Origin: Thalassobaculum litoreum DSM 18839
GTDB lineage: Bacteria > Pseudomonadota > Alphaproteobacteria > Thalassobaculales > Thalassobaculaceae
NCBI RefSeq assembly: GCF_900102465.1
Contig: NZ_FNBW01000013.1
Coordinates: forward strand, 7,501 to 71,500
Direction: 5' to 3'
Length of the DNA stretch: 64,000 nt
The notes beneath the pieces were generated by a model. The model did no database searches and was not told where the DNA came from. It was given only the letters and a program-made list of their open reading frames with translations. Shown piece by piece: positions 10,284 to 18,729 of the stretch (positions are counted from its first letter, which is position 1; each line of letters opens with the position of its first letter). The position numbers were made by a program, and so were the translations under genes.

Positions 10284-10901
10284 TCAGAGGGTGGGACGCG
10301 CGAAGGTCGCCCGGTCGCGCTCGCAGGCCGCCCGGAAGGCGCAGCTGTCCAGGTGGTCGTTCACGATGCCGACCGACTGCATGAAGGCATACATCGTGGT
10401 CGGCCCGACGAAGCTCCAGCCGCGTTTCTTGAGCGCCTTGGACAGGGCCTTTGACGCGTCCGACATGGTGATCGTGTTCAGGGTCTCCCGGTCGAACCGG
10501 TCGGGCCGGGCCTCGGCTGAGGGTTCGAAGCTCCAGATGAAAGCGGCGAGCGATCCCGCCTCCGCCACCAGTTCCACGGCCCGCTGGGCATTGTTGATGG
10601 TGGAGCGGATCTTGCCCTGGTGGCGCACGATGCCCTTGTCGGCCAGCAGCCGCTCCACATCCGTCTCGCCGAACCCGGCGACCTCGCGGAAGTCGAATCC
10701 GGCGAAGCCGGCACGGAACGCCTCGCGCTTGCGCAGGATGGTCAGCCAGGACAGGCCGGACTGGAACCCTTCCAGGCAGATCTTCTCGAACAGCCGAATG
10801 TCGTCGCGCACCGGCCGGCCCCATTCGTCGTCGTGATAGGCGATGTAATCGGCGTGCTCGCCCGGCCAGGTGCAGCGGGGCGTGGTGTCGTCGAGTGCCA
10901 T
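10284..10901 (-). CDS. tag: DNA-3-methyladenine glycosylase I
   Basis: 205 residues from the ATG at 10899-10901, chosen because GGAG lies 8 bases upstream. An ATG at 10940 has no ribosome site. The protein begins with RCTWPGEHADYIAYHDDEWG, continues with LFEKICLEGFQSGLSWLTIL and KREAFRAGFAGFDF, and ends with a His/Cys pair (NDHLDSC), all landmarks of TagI, which excises 3-methyladenine and uses zinc. A role in base-excision repair of alkylated DNA is expected. It is divergent from the HIT gene with about 80 bases between starts. Confidence 0.92.
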   Translation of the reverse strand: MALDDTTPRCTWPGEHADYIAYHDDEWGRPVRDDIRLFEKICLEGFQSGLSWLTILRKREAFRAGFAGFDFREVAGFGETDVERLLADKGIVRHQGKIRSTINNAQRAVELVAEAGSLAAFIWSFEPSAEARPDRFDRETLNTITMSDASKALSKALKKRGWSFVGPTTMYAFMQSVGIVNDHLDSCAFRAACERDRATFARPTL

Positions 10902-10981
10902 CGGAAGGTCTCCGGCCGAACGATCGTGAACATCTGCCATCCGGTGCTAGCATATCGCCGCGCCCAAGAGGAGAACAAAAC

Positions 10982-11398
10982 ATGACCGATTGCCTGTTCT
11001 GCGATGTCGTCCGCAACGGCGCCGAGGCCGCCAACCGGATCGCGGAGTTCGAGCACTCGGTCGCCGTGGTGCATTTCCAGCAGGCGTTCCGCGGCCGCTG
11101 CATCCTGGTGCTGAAGCCGCATTATGTGGATGTGCTTGAGGTGCCGGGCGACGTCCATGCAGCCCTGAACGACGACCTGCGGCGGCTGGGCCGGGCGGTG
11201 CGCGCGGCGTTCCGGCCGGACCGGATCAACTATTCCAATTTCGGCAACGTGGAGCCGCACGTGCACTGGCAGCTCATCCCGCGGTACCGGGACGACGGGT
11301 ACTGGGGCGGCCCGCCGCCGATGCCGGAAACAAAGCTGCCGCTGCTGGCGGACGCGACCTACCGCGAGATCGCGGAGAAGATCAGGTCGAAATTATAA
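10982..11398 (+). CDS. HIT family protein
   Basis: 138 residues from ATG 10982, preceded by AGGAG. It has N-terminal CLFCDV (C4, C7) and the histidine triad region EPHVHWQLIPRY (H93, H95, with Q97 in place of the last His of HxHxHxx), as in the branch of HIT proteins with HxHxQ. Such proteins hydrolyse nucleotide phosphoramidates or dinucleotides. It faces away from tag across a short shared promoter region. The substrate is not predictable. Confidence 0.85.
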   Translation: MTDCLFCDVVRNGAEAANRIAEFEHSVAVVHFQQAFRGRCILVLKPHYVDVLEVPGDVHAALNDDLRRLGRAVRAAFRPDRINYSNFGNVEPHVHWQLIPRYRDDGYWGGPPPMPETKLPLLADATYREIAEKIRSKL

Positions 11399-11632
11399 AT
11401 CGAGCGTCATCCCGGACGCGCCCGGACCTGATCCGGGAGCGGGCCGGGACCTTGCTGCCCGGGGTCCTCGGCTTGATCCTGACGTGCATCAGGATGACGG
11501 TGGGGGTGGCGTAGAAACCACCCCGTCGTCCTGACGAAAGTCAGGACCATGCCCCCCAAGCCTCCGCTGGGTCCCGGCCCGTCCCCGGATCAGGTCCGGG
11601 GCCGTCCGGGATGACGGCTGTGGATTGGTTTC
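11399..11632. repeat. Extragenic palindromic repeat block
   Basis: No gene is seen in these 234 bases. They contain several copies of short inverted units related to CCCGGATCAGGTCCGGG and TCATCCTGACG. The 50 bases at 11569-11618 are repeated with one mismatch at 17682-17731. The sequence lies between the convergent ends of the HIT gene and isovaleryl-CoA dehydrogenase and can form long hairpins, so it may also end transcription from both sides. Confidence 0.85.
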
Positions 11633-12805
11633 CTAAGCCGTCTCCTTGAACAGCTCCCGGCCAATCAGCATGCGGCGGACCTCGCTGGTGCCAGCGCCGA
11701 TCTCGTAGAGCTTGGCGTCGCGCAGGATCCGCCCGGTCGGGTAGTCGTTGGTGTAGCCGTTGCCGCCCAGACACTGGATCGCCTCCAGCGCCATCCAGGT
11801 CGCCTTCTCCGCCGCGTAGAGGATCGCACCGGCGGCGTCCTTGCGGGTGACCTCGCCCCGGTCGCAGGCCTTGGCGACGGTGTACACGTAGGACTTGGCC
11901 GCGTTCATGATCACGTACATGTCGGCGATCTTGGCCTGCATGATCTGGAAGGTGCCGATCGGCCGGCCGAACTGCTCGCGCTCGTGGACATAGGGGAGGA
12001 CCACGTCCATGGCCGCCTGCATCAGCCCGGTCGGCCCGGCGGCGAGCACCGCGCGCTCGTAGTCCAGGCCGCTCATCAACACCCGCACCCCGCCATTGAG
12101 CTGGCCGAGCACGTTCTCCTCGGGCACCTCCACATTGTCGAACACCAACTCGCCGGTGTCAGAGCCGCGCATGCCGAGCTTGTCGAGCTTCTGGGCGACG
12201 GAGAACCCCTTGGCCTTGGTGTCGACCAGGAAGGCGGTGATGCCGTGCTGGTGCTTCTCCGGATCGGTCTTGGCATAGACGACGATCACGTCGGCGGTCG
12301 GGCCGTTGGTGATCCACATCTTGGAGCCGTTGAGGACGTAGCGGTCGCCCTTCTTCTCCGCCCGCAGCTTCATCGACACCACGTCGGAGCCGGCCCCCGG
12401 CTCGCTCATCGCCAGGGCGCCGACATACTCGCCGCTGATCAGTTTCGGCAGGTAGCGCTGCTTCTGGTCCTCGGTACCGTTCAGGTTGATCTGGTTGACG
12501 CAGAGATTGGAATGGGCGCCGTAGCTCAGGCCCACCGACCCCGAAGCGCGGCTGATCTCCTCCATCGCCACGCAGTGCTCCAGGTAGCCCATGCCGGCGC
12601 CGCCGTATTCCTCGCCTACGGTCACGCCGAGCACGCCGACCTCGCCCATCTTGCGCCAAAGGTCGTGGGGGAAGGTGTTCTCGCGGTCGATCTCGGCGGC
12701 GCGCGGCGCGATCTGGTCGGCCGAGAAGCTGCGCACGCTGTCGCGCATCATGTCGGCGGTCTCGCCGAGATCGAAGTTCAGGCTCGGATAGTCGTTGGGG
12801 ATCAT
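11633..12805 (-). CDS. ivd: Isovaleryl-CoA dehydrogenase
   Basis: 390 residues of acyl-CoA dehydrogenase fold. It has [16 protein letters not shown] and [17 protein letters not shown] at the flavin/substrate site. The catalytic glutamate sits in the [19 protein letters not shown] helix (E250), the position diagnostic of isovaleryl-CoA dehydrogenases, rather than in the late C-terminal position of short-chain enzymes. It oxidises isovaleryl-CoA to 3-methylcrotonyl-CoA and passes electrons to ETF. The start overlaps the thioesterase stop by four bases (ATGA), so translation is coupled in a regulator-thioesterase-dehydrogenase operon. Confidence 0.94.
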   Translation of the reverse strand: MIPNDYPSLNFDLGETADMMRDSVRSFSADQIAPRAAEIDRENTFPHDLWRKMGEVGVLGVTVGEEYGGAGMGYLEHCVAMEEISRASGSVGLSYGAHSNLCVNQINLNGTEDQKQRYLPKLISGEYVGALAMSEPGAGSDVVSMKLRAEKKGDRYVLNGSKMWITNGPTADVIVVYAKTDPEKHQHGITAFLVDTKAKGFSVAQKLDKLGMRGSDTGELVFDNVEVPEENVLGQLNGGVRVLMSGLDYERAVLAAGPTGLMQAAMDVVLPYVHEREQFGRPIGTFQIMQAKIADMYVIMNAAKSYVYTVAKACDRGEVTRKDAAGAILYAAEKATWMALEAIQCLGGNGYTNDYPTGRILRDAKLYEIGAGTSEVRRMLIGRELFKETA

Positions 12806-13326
12806 GGGGTTCCGTCCATTCCAGGGGACTTGTGGCTATCTGGGCTATGAGCATGCGGTTCGTCGGCCATCCCGGCCATCAGCATCAGGGTGGCGAGTGC
12901 GGTCGCCACCTGCTTCTCGCGGCCGTCGCGAACCGCGAAGACGTCGGCCTGGGCCACCACCAGGGTCCGGCCCGGCCGCAGCACCCGGCCGCGCGCGATC
13001 AGCAGATCGCCGGCGGCGGGCGCCATGAGGTTCAGCTTGTACTCCACCGTCAGCACCGAGGCGTCGGCGGCGGCCAGCGAGAAGCTGGCATAGCCGCAGG
13101 CGTTGTCCGCCAGGGTGCCGACGATGCCACCGTGGAAGAACCCGTGCTGCTGCGCAAGCTCCGGGCGATAGGGAAGGCGGATCTCGACCGCACCCGGCGC
13201 CACCTCGCTGATCTCGGCGCCGATGAAATGCATGAAGGCCTGGCGTCCGAAGGAGCTCAGCACCCGGTCGGCATAGGCCGGGTTGGCGACCCGGTTCTTG
13301 ACGTCCGCGTCAGTAGGTTCCGTCAC
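12802..13326 (-). CDS. Hotdog-fold thioesterase (4HBT/PaaI type)
   Basis: 174 residues from the GTG at 13324-13326, which overlaps the stop of the MerR gene (GTGA). The central [20 protein letters not shown] helix is the hotdog thioesterase signature, followed by [13 protein letters not shown] and a [13 protein letters not shown] strand. Likely role: hydrolysis of acyl-CoA thioesters that build up during isovalerate or leucine breakdown, recycling CoA. Its C-terminal 25 residues are His/Asp/Pro-rich and look like an unstructured tail. Tight overlaps on both sides show it is part of the operon. Confidence 0.86.
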   Translation of the reverse strand: MTEPTDADVKNRVANPAYADRVLSSFGRQAFMHFIGAEISEVAPGAVEIRLPYRPELAQQHGFFHGGIVGTLADNACGYASFSLAAADASVLTVEYKLNLMAPAAGDLLIARGRVLRPGRTLVVAQADVFAVRDGREKQVATALATLMLMAGMADEPHAHSPDSHKSPGMDGTP

Positions 13327-13703
13327 GCCGCATCCTCCGACAGACGGTCCAGGCAGGTATTCTCCAGCACCGCCAGCTCGGCCTCGATCGCCTCGATGTC
13401 GCGGCGCTGCGCCTCGAGCTGGGCGCGGCGGTCGCGGATCTTGCGCAGCAGGTGGACGAGCTGCGCCCGCTCGCCCTCGGTCGGATCGTAGAGATCGAGG
13501 ATCTCGCGGATCTCGGCGATGGAGAAACCGAGCCCCCGGCCGCGCTGGATCAGAATCAGCCGGGTCCGGTCGCTGCCGGAGAAGACGCGGGAGCGCCCGT
13601 TGCGGCCGGGAAAGATCAACCCCTGCTGCTCGTAGAACCGGATCGCCCGGCTGGTCAGCCCGAGTTCGCGCACGAGCTGGGTCATGGTGTAACGGTCGGC
13701 CAT
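13323..13703 (-). CDS. liuR: MerR family regulator, LiuR-like
   Basis: 126 residues from ATG 13701-13703. An alternative GTG at 13733 lies inside the operator-like palindrome and is less likely. Residues about 5-70 form a MerR winged helix (TMTQLVRELGLTSRAIRFYEQQGLI), followed by a coiled coil of about 40 residues with a short C-terminus lacking an obvious ligand domain, as in LiuR regulators of leucine/isovalerate catabolism. It heads the operon with thioesterase and ivd. The gene name is inferred from context. Confidence 0.85.
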   Translation of the reverse strand: MADRYTMTQLVRELGLTSRAIRFYEQQGLIFPGRNGRSRVFSGSDRTRLILIQRGRGLGFSIAEIREILDLYDPTEGERAQLVHLLRKIRDRRAQLEAQRRDIEAIEAELAVLENTCLDRLSEDAA

Positions 13704-13722
13704 GGGAAGAGCGTCCGATATC

Positions 13723-13738
13723 TTGACGCACACGTCAA
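13723..13738. promoter_or_regulatory. Candidate LiuR operator palindrome
   Basis: TTGACGCACACGTCAA is an inverted repeat (TTGACG-N4-CGTCAA) 20 bases upstream of the liuR ATG, between the divergent liuR and hydantoinase B genes. A short palindrome of about this size in front of a MerR gene is the expected layout for auto-regulation. Each arm also reads as a -35-like TTGACG on its strand, so binding could affect both directions. Confidence 0.6.
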
Positions 13739-13833
13739 TCCACTCGACGGCGCATTTTCACGGGATGACGCACCGCAGCAGGGGTCCTAAGCTCGGGTCC
13801 CTCCCTTCCCCGCAGTCCCAACGGATCGCCGCG

Positions 13834-15501
13834 ATGACCGAACCCCGAGCCGATATCGATCCCATCACCACCTCCGTCGTCCAGCACCGGCTGGTCGGCA
13901 TCGTCGAGGAGATGGGCGAAGCGATGCTCCGCACCTCCTATTCCCAGATCCTGAATTCCAGCCGCGACTTCTCCATGGCGATCTGCGCCGCCGACGGCGA
14001 TCTGGTGGCCCAGGCGGAGCACATCCCGGTCCATGTGGGCGCCATGCCCTGGGCGACCCGGGCCGTGGTGGCGTATTTCGGCGAGGACGTGCATCCGGGC
14101 GACGTCTTCCTGCTGAACGACCCGTATTTCGGCGGCAGCCACCTGCCGGACGTCACCGCCTTCGTGCCGGTCTTCGCCGGCGACCGGCTGGTGTTCTGGA
14201 CCGTCAACCGCGCCCACCATTCCGATATCGGGGGTGCGACCCACGGCGCCTACAACGCGGCGGCGACCGAGATCTGGCAGGAAGGCATCCGCATCCCGCC
14301 GATCCGCCTCGCCGACCGGGGCAAGACCCGCGAAGACCTGCTGCACATGCTGTCGATCAACGTCCGGCATCCTCGCGACTTCCTGGGCGATCTGGCGGCG
14401 CAGACCGGCTCCGTCCATCTGGGCGAGCGCCGGCTGCAGGCGCTGATCGGGGAGTTCGGCGCCGATACCGTCCTGGCCGCCGTCTCCCAGATCCTCGACG
14501 GCTCCGAGCGCCAGGCCCGCGCCGTGATCTCCACCTGGAAAGAGGGCACCTATCGCGGCGAGGCGCCCCTGGACGATGACGGGCGTGGCAACACCGACGT
14601 GGTCGTGCGCGCCACCGTGACCATCAAGGGCGGCGGCATCTCGGTCGACCTGACCGAGTCGTCGCCCCAGGTCACCTCCTTCATCAACTCCTCCTTCGCC
14701 AACATGCGCTCCGGCGTGGCCATGGCCATCGCCTTCCTGCTGGACAAGGAGATCCCGAAGAACGAGGGCTCCATGCGGCCGATCGAGGTGGTCGCCAAGG
14801 AGGGCACCGTGGTCTGGGCCCGGCCCGGCGCGCCGGTCACGCTCTGCACCTCCCATTGCAGCCAGGAGATCGTCGAGGCGATCGTCGACGCCATCGCCCC
14901 CGCCTGCCCCGACCGGGCCATGGCCGGCTGGGGCAAGCGCTTCCGCCTCGCCATCAAGGGCACCTATCCGGGCAGCGACCGGCCGTTCATCTGGCACATG
15001 TTCCACGCCCGTCCGGGTGGCGGCGCCTCGCCGGGCGGCGACGGCTGGCACAGTTCCGGCGAGTGGCATTCGGCCGGCGGGCTCAAGTTCGGCTCGGTGG
15101 AAGTGGCCGAGGCCCGCTTCCCGCTGTTCTTCGAGACCCACGAGTTCCGCCCGGCTTCCGGCGGCGACGGCCAGTATGTCGGCGGGGCCGGCGGCGAGCT
15201 GCGCCTGCGCCTGGAGACCGCGCAGGACGCGGTGGTGAATACGGCCGGCGAAGGCGCACGGGTGCCGTCCAAGGGCCGCGCCGGCGGCGAGGACGGCGCC
15301 GTCCACCTCTACACCATGCACCCCCCGTCGGGAGAGCCGGTTGTCCTGAAGACCAAGCGCGAGGGACTGCAGGTTCCCGCCGGCTCGGTCTTCCATGTGC
15401 AGTCCGCCGGCGGCGGCGGCTGGGGCGATCCCGCCAAGCGCACCGCAGAGGACCGCGCCGCCGACACGCGCGCCGGCCTTCCTCCCCTCGCCCAGCGCTG
15501 A
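13834..15501 (+). CDS. hyuB: Hydantoinase B/oxoprolinase family protein
   Basis: 555 residues from ATG 13834 (MTEPRADIDPITTSVVQHRL), the typical HyuB N-terminus. In-frame sequence further upstream crosses the promoter and is ignored. Visible family motifs are MLRTSYSQILNSSRDFS, QAEHIPVHVGAMP, NDPYFGGSHLPDVTAF and NRAHHSDIGGATHG, the last with metal-binding His and Asp residues. With HyuA it forms an ATP-dependent amidohydrolase such as N-methylhydantoinase or 5-oxoprolinase. The substrate here is unknown. It is 15 bases from hyuA and the two form one transcript, divergent from the liu operon. Confidence 0.88.
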   Translation: MTEPRADIDPITTSVVQHRLVGIVEEMGEAMLRTSYSQILNSSRDFSMAICAADGDLVAQAEHIPVHVGAMPWATRAVVAYFGEDVHPGDVFLLNDPYFGGSHLPDVTAFVPVFAGDRLVFWTVNRAHHSDIGGATHGAYNAAATEIWQEGIRIPPIRLADRGKTREDLLHMLSINVRHPRDFLGDLAAQTGSVHLGERRLQALIGEFGADTVLAAVSQILDGSERQARAVISTWKEGTYRGEAPLDDDGRGNTDVVVRATVTIKGGGISVDLTESSPQVTSFINSSFANMRSGVAMAIAFLLDKEIPKNEGSMRPIEVVAKEGTVVWARPGAPVTLCTSHCSQEIVEAIVDAIAPACPDRAMAGWGKRFRLAIKGTYPGSDRPFIWHMFHARPGGGASPGGDGWHSSGEWHSAGGLKFGSVEVAEARFPLFFETHEFRPASGGDGQYVGGAGGELRLRLETAQDAVVNTAGEGARVPSKGRAGGEDGAVHLYTMHPPSGEPVVLKTKREGLQVPAGSVFHVQSAGGGGWGDPAKRTAEDRAADTRAGLPPLAQR

Positions 15502-15516
15502 GGGCCAGACACAGAC

Positions 15517-17580
15517 ATGACCACTCAGGACACCATGACCTATCGCATCGGCATCGATATCGGCGGCACCTTCACCGACCTCGTCGCGGTCGACGATGCC
15601 GGCACCGTGACCTTCGCCAAGACCCCGTCCACGCCGGAAGACCAGTCCATCGGCCTGCTGAACGGGCTGGAGAAACTGGCCGGGATGCTCGACCTGTCGC
15701 GCGCCGACCTGCTGGCCAAGACCGAGCGGATCGTCCACGGCATGACGGTCGCCACCAACGCCCTGCTGGAGCGCAAGGGGGCGAAGCTCGCCCTGCTGAC
15801 CACCGAGGGGCACCGCGACGTGCTGGAGATGCGCGAGGGGCTTAAGCCCGACCGCTACAACCTGCGCCTGCCCCGCCAGGAGGCCCTGGTGCCGCGCCAC
15901 CTGCGCCTCGGCGTCAAGGAGCGCATGCGCCATGACGGCTCAGTGGAGGCGCCGCTTGACGATGCGTCGCTGGCCGCCGCCATCGAGACGCTGAAGGCGG
16001 AAAAGGTCGAGTCTGTGGCGGTCTGCTACCTGCACAGCTACGCCAACGACGCCCATGAGCGCGCGACCGCCGAGGCGATCCGCGCCGCCCTGCCCGACGC
16101 TTATGTCTGCGTGTCGGCCGACGTGTTGCCGCAGATCAAGGAGTACGAGCGGGTCTCCACAACCGTGGTGAACGGCTATGTCGGCCCGGCCCTGCAGCGC
16201 TATCTGCGCCGCCTCGAGGCCAGGCTGGACGAGGCGGGATACAGAAACGCCACCCTGATCGTGCTGTCGCATGGCGGCGTGGCGCCGATCTCCGAAGCCA
16301 TCCGCTCGGCCGTCGCCACCGTGCTGTCCGGCCCGGCCGGCGGCCTTGCCGGCGCGCGCCACGCCGCCGAGCTGACCGGGGTGGAGAATCTGATCCCGTT
16401 CGACATGGGCGGGACCTCCTCGGACATCTCCCTGGTCGATGCGGGCGAGATCGCGCTCGCCTCCAACCGGGCCATCGCCGGCGAGCGCATCGCCCTGCCG
16501 AGCCTCGACATCGTCACGCTGGGCGCCGGCGGCGGCTCCATCGCCCGCGTCGACGGCGCCGGCCTGCTGCAGGTCGGTCCGCACAGTGCCGGTGCGGTGC
16601 CCGGCCCGGTCTGCTACGGCCGCGGCGGCACCGAGCCGACGGTGACCGACAGCAACGTGGTGCTCGGCTATCTCGACCCCTCGGGCTTCCTTGGCGGCGC
16701 CGACAAGCTCGACCGCTCCGGCGCGGAAGCCGCCCTGACACGGCTCGGCGAGACGCTGGGCGTGTCGATGGTGGAGGCTGCCGCCGGCGTGCACCGGGTG
16801 GTGAACACCCAGATGGCGGAGGGCATCCGTCTCGCCACCGTGCGCCGGGGCGTGGATCCGCGCCGCTTCGCCCTGTTCGGCTTCGGCGGCGCCGCCGGGC
16901 TGCATGTGACCGGCCTCGCCCGGATGCTCGACTTGCAGCGCGTGATCGTGCCGCGGGTCGCCTCGGTGCTGTCGGCCTGGGGCATGCTGACCACCGACCT
17001 TCGCTACGAGACCATCCGCACCCATATCGGCGACACCGAGGGCCTGCAGGCCGATGCGGTGCGCGCCCTGTTCCGGGGCATGGAGAAGGAAGGGCGCGAC
17101 TACCTCTCCTCCTGGTTCGACGGCGCGGTGACGACCTCGCGCTCCGCCGACATGCGCTATGGCGAGCAGGTCTACGAGATCGACGTGCCGCTGGACGAGC
17201 TGGACCTGGACGCGCCGGACGTGCTGGACCGGCTGAAGGCGATGTTCGAGGCGCGGCACGAGGCGCTCTACACCTACAGCCTGCCCGACCGTGCGCCGGT
17301 TCTGGTCAACGCCAAGGTCGCCGCCATCGGTCAACTCCCGGCCCCGCCACAGGAACCGGAAGCCCAGGGAGGGGCGCCGGCCGAGCCGACGGGCACGCGT
17401 CCGATCTATCTCGACGGCTGGGTCGACGCGCCGATCTACGGCTTCGACGATCTGACCCCCGGACAGGAAGTGCCGGGGCCGGCGATCGTGGAGGCGAGCA
17501 CCACCACGGTTCTGCTGCGGGCGGGCGACGTGGCCACCTGCACGCCGCGCCGCTGGCTCGACATCAAGGTGGGGGCATAA
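15517..17580 (+). CDS. hyuA: Hydantoinase A/oxoprolinase family protein
   Basis: 687 residues. The N-terminus has the actin-like ATPase phosphate-binding loop RIGIDIGGTFTDLVAVD, followed by IVHGMTVATNALLERKGAK and, in the middle, SGPAGGLAGARHAAEL and FDMGGTSSDISLV, all hallmarks of HyuA. The family pairs with HyuB for ATP-driven opening of cyclic amides such as hydantoins or 5-oxoproline. Start could be ATG 15517 or ATG 15535, six codons later. It ends before a repeat-rich spacer and converges with the NlpC/P60 gene. Confidence 0.88.
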   Translation: MTTQDTMTYRIGIDIGGTFTDLVAVDDAGTVTFAKTPSTPEDQSIGLLNGLEKLAGMLDLSRADLLAKTERIVHGMTVATNALLERKGAKLALLTTEGHRDVLEMREGLKPDRYNLRLPRQEALVPRHLRLGVKERMRHDGSVEAPLDDASLAAAIETLKAEKVESVAVCYLHSYANDAHERATAEAIRAALPDAYVCVSADVLPQIKEYERVSTTVVNGYVGPALQRYLRRLEARLDEAGYRNATLIVLSHGGVAPISEAIRSAVATVLSGPAGGLAGARHAAELTGVENLIPFDMGGTSSDISLVDAGEIALASNRAIAGERIALPSLDIVTLGAGGGSIARVDGAGLLQVGPHSAGAVPGPVCYGRGGTEPTVTDSNVVLGYLDPSGFLGGADKLDRSGAEAALTRLGETLGVSMVEAAAGVHRVVNTQMAEGIRLATVRRGVDPRRFALFGFGGAAGLHVTGLARMLDLQRVIVPRVASVLSAWGMLTTDLRYETIRTHIGDTEGLQADAVRALFRGMEKEGRDYLSSWFDGAVTTSRSADMRYGEQVYEIDVPLDELDLDAPDVLDRLKAMFEARHEALYTYSLPDRAPVLVNAKVAAIGQLPAPPQEPEAQGGAPAEPTGTRPIYLDGWVDAPIYGFDDLTPGQEVPGPAIVEASTTTVLLRAGDVATCTPRRWLDIKVGA

Positions 17581-17872
17581 GCAGCCCTCTCCTTCCCCCT
17601 GCCACTCTCATTCCCGTCATCCCGGTTTGGCCCGCGCTCGATCCGGGACAAGACCGGGACCGAGCCTCCAGCGCGCCGCCTGGGTCCCGGCCCGCCCCCG
17701 GATCAGGTCCGGGGCCGTCCGGGATGACGGCGTTAGGGGGATGGATGCAGCACGTCCCACAACCCTGCCCGTCATCCTGACGAACGTCTGGATCTGCGGT
17801 GCACCGGCGCCTGGGGCTTGGTCCCGGATCAGGTCCGGGACGACGGAACGGGCGGATAACCGGGCAGAGGCG
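17581..17872. repeat. Second extragenic palindromic repeat block
   Basis: A gene-free 292-base spacer between convergent genes, made largely of the same inverted units as 11399-11632. The 50 bases 17682-17731 match 11569-11618 with a single difference, and a shorter variant (GGTCCCGGATCAGGTCCGGG) lies near 17819-17840. The units pair into GC-rich hairpins that could end both transcripts. Confidence 0.85.
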
Positions 17873-18727
17873 TCACCCGATCCGGCGCACCGTGCGCACA
17901 TCGCCGATCTTGGCCATGTTGCGCGCGCGGAAGTCGGCGTGGGGCTCCTCGGCCACCGCCATGTGATGACCGTTGGCGTGCAGAATGCGGTCGCCCTCCA
18001 GCAGGAACGCCACATGCCCCGGCCAGTACAGCAGGTCGCCCGGCCGCGCCTCGTCCAGCGACGGCACCACCGTGCCCAACCCCGCTTCCTGCATGTCGCT
18101 GTCGCGCGGACACGCGACCCCGCAGGCCGCCAGCGCAAGCTGCACCAGGGCCGAACAGTCCAGTCCAGTGGTCGACCGCCCGCCCCAGGCATAAGGCGCC
18201 CCCATGAAGCGCCGGGCGACCGCCACCGGATCTCGCTCGACCTCGCCCAGCGGCGCCAAGTGCATCGCCCAGAGCCAGCCGTCATCGGCCACCCGCGCCC
18301 AGTCGCCATGCCGGTCGGTCACCGTCACCCGGCAGGTCAGGTGGACCACCGCGCGCGGGATCGTCTTCAGGTCCGGCGCGTCGAACAGGTAGCTGCGCAG
18401 GGCGACCACCCGGTGGCTGGGTGCGGCCGACTCCGCCGCGCCCAGGCTTTCCTCGCGCACATAGCCCACATAGCCGTCGGTCTCGTTACGCACCCAGGCC
18501 CAGCCGCGCTTGCGCTCGAACACGGCGACACGCTCGCCATACAGCAGTTCGGAGCCCTGGCGGGCCTCCTCGAACGGCGCCTCGCGCAGGGAAGCGGTGC
18601 CGGTGGCGATGCGCGCCGGCTCGCCCGCCACGAACCGCGCGGCGTTCACCCGGCCCTCCAGCCGGGCGTCCGCCAGGTCCGTGCGATAGGCGTTCACCCG
18701 GGGGTCGAGCCGCTCGGTCTCGGCCAT
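17873..18727 (-). CDS. SH3-like/NlpC-P60 (C40) cell-wall hydrolase
   Basis: 284 residues from ATG 18725-18727. Residues about 35-165 form two bacterial SH3-like segments (for example YGERVAVFERKRGWAWVRNE). The C-terminal NlpC/P60 domain has the catalytic cysteine in TTGLDCSALVQLAL (C191), a histidine in PGHVAF (H238) and a third in HANGHH (about H250). Such enzymes cleave peptide bonds in cell-wall peptides, often D-Glu-diamino-acid links. No signal peptide is visible, so action may be on recycled cytoplasmic muropeptides or export may be non-classical. The start lies two bases past the VWA gene stop. Confidence 0.88.
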   Translation of the reverse strand: MAETERLDPRVNAYRTDLADARLEGRVNAARFVAGEPARIATGTASLREAPFEEARQGSELLYGERVAVFERKRGWAWVRNETDGYVGYVREESLGAAESAAPSHRVVALRSYLFDAPDLKTIPRAVVHLTCRVTVTDRHGDWARVADDGWLWAMHLAPLGEVERDPVAVARRFMGAPYAWGGRSTTGLDCSALVQLALAACGVACPRDSDMQEAGLGTVVPSLDEARPGDLLYWPGHVAFLLEGDRILHANGHHMAVAEEPHADFRARNMAKIGDVRTVRRIG

Positions 18728-18729
18728 GC

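Noticed and set aside
13735-15933. Very long open frame on the strand opposite hydantoinase B/A
   Set aside because: It is the antisense shadow of hyuB and hyuA. Its translation is Gly/His/Arg/Ala/Asp-rich with no recognisable motif, a usual effect of high-GC coding DNA.
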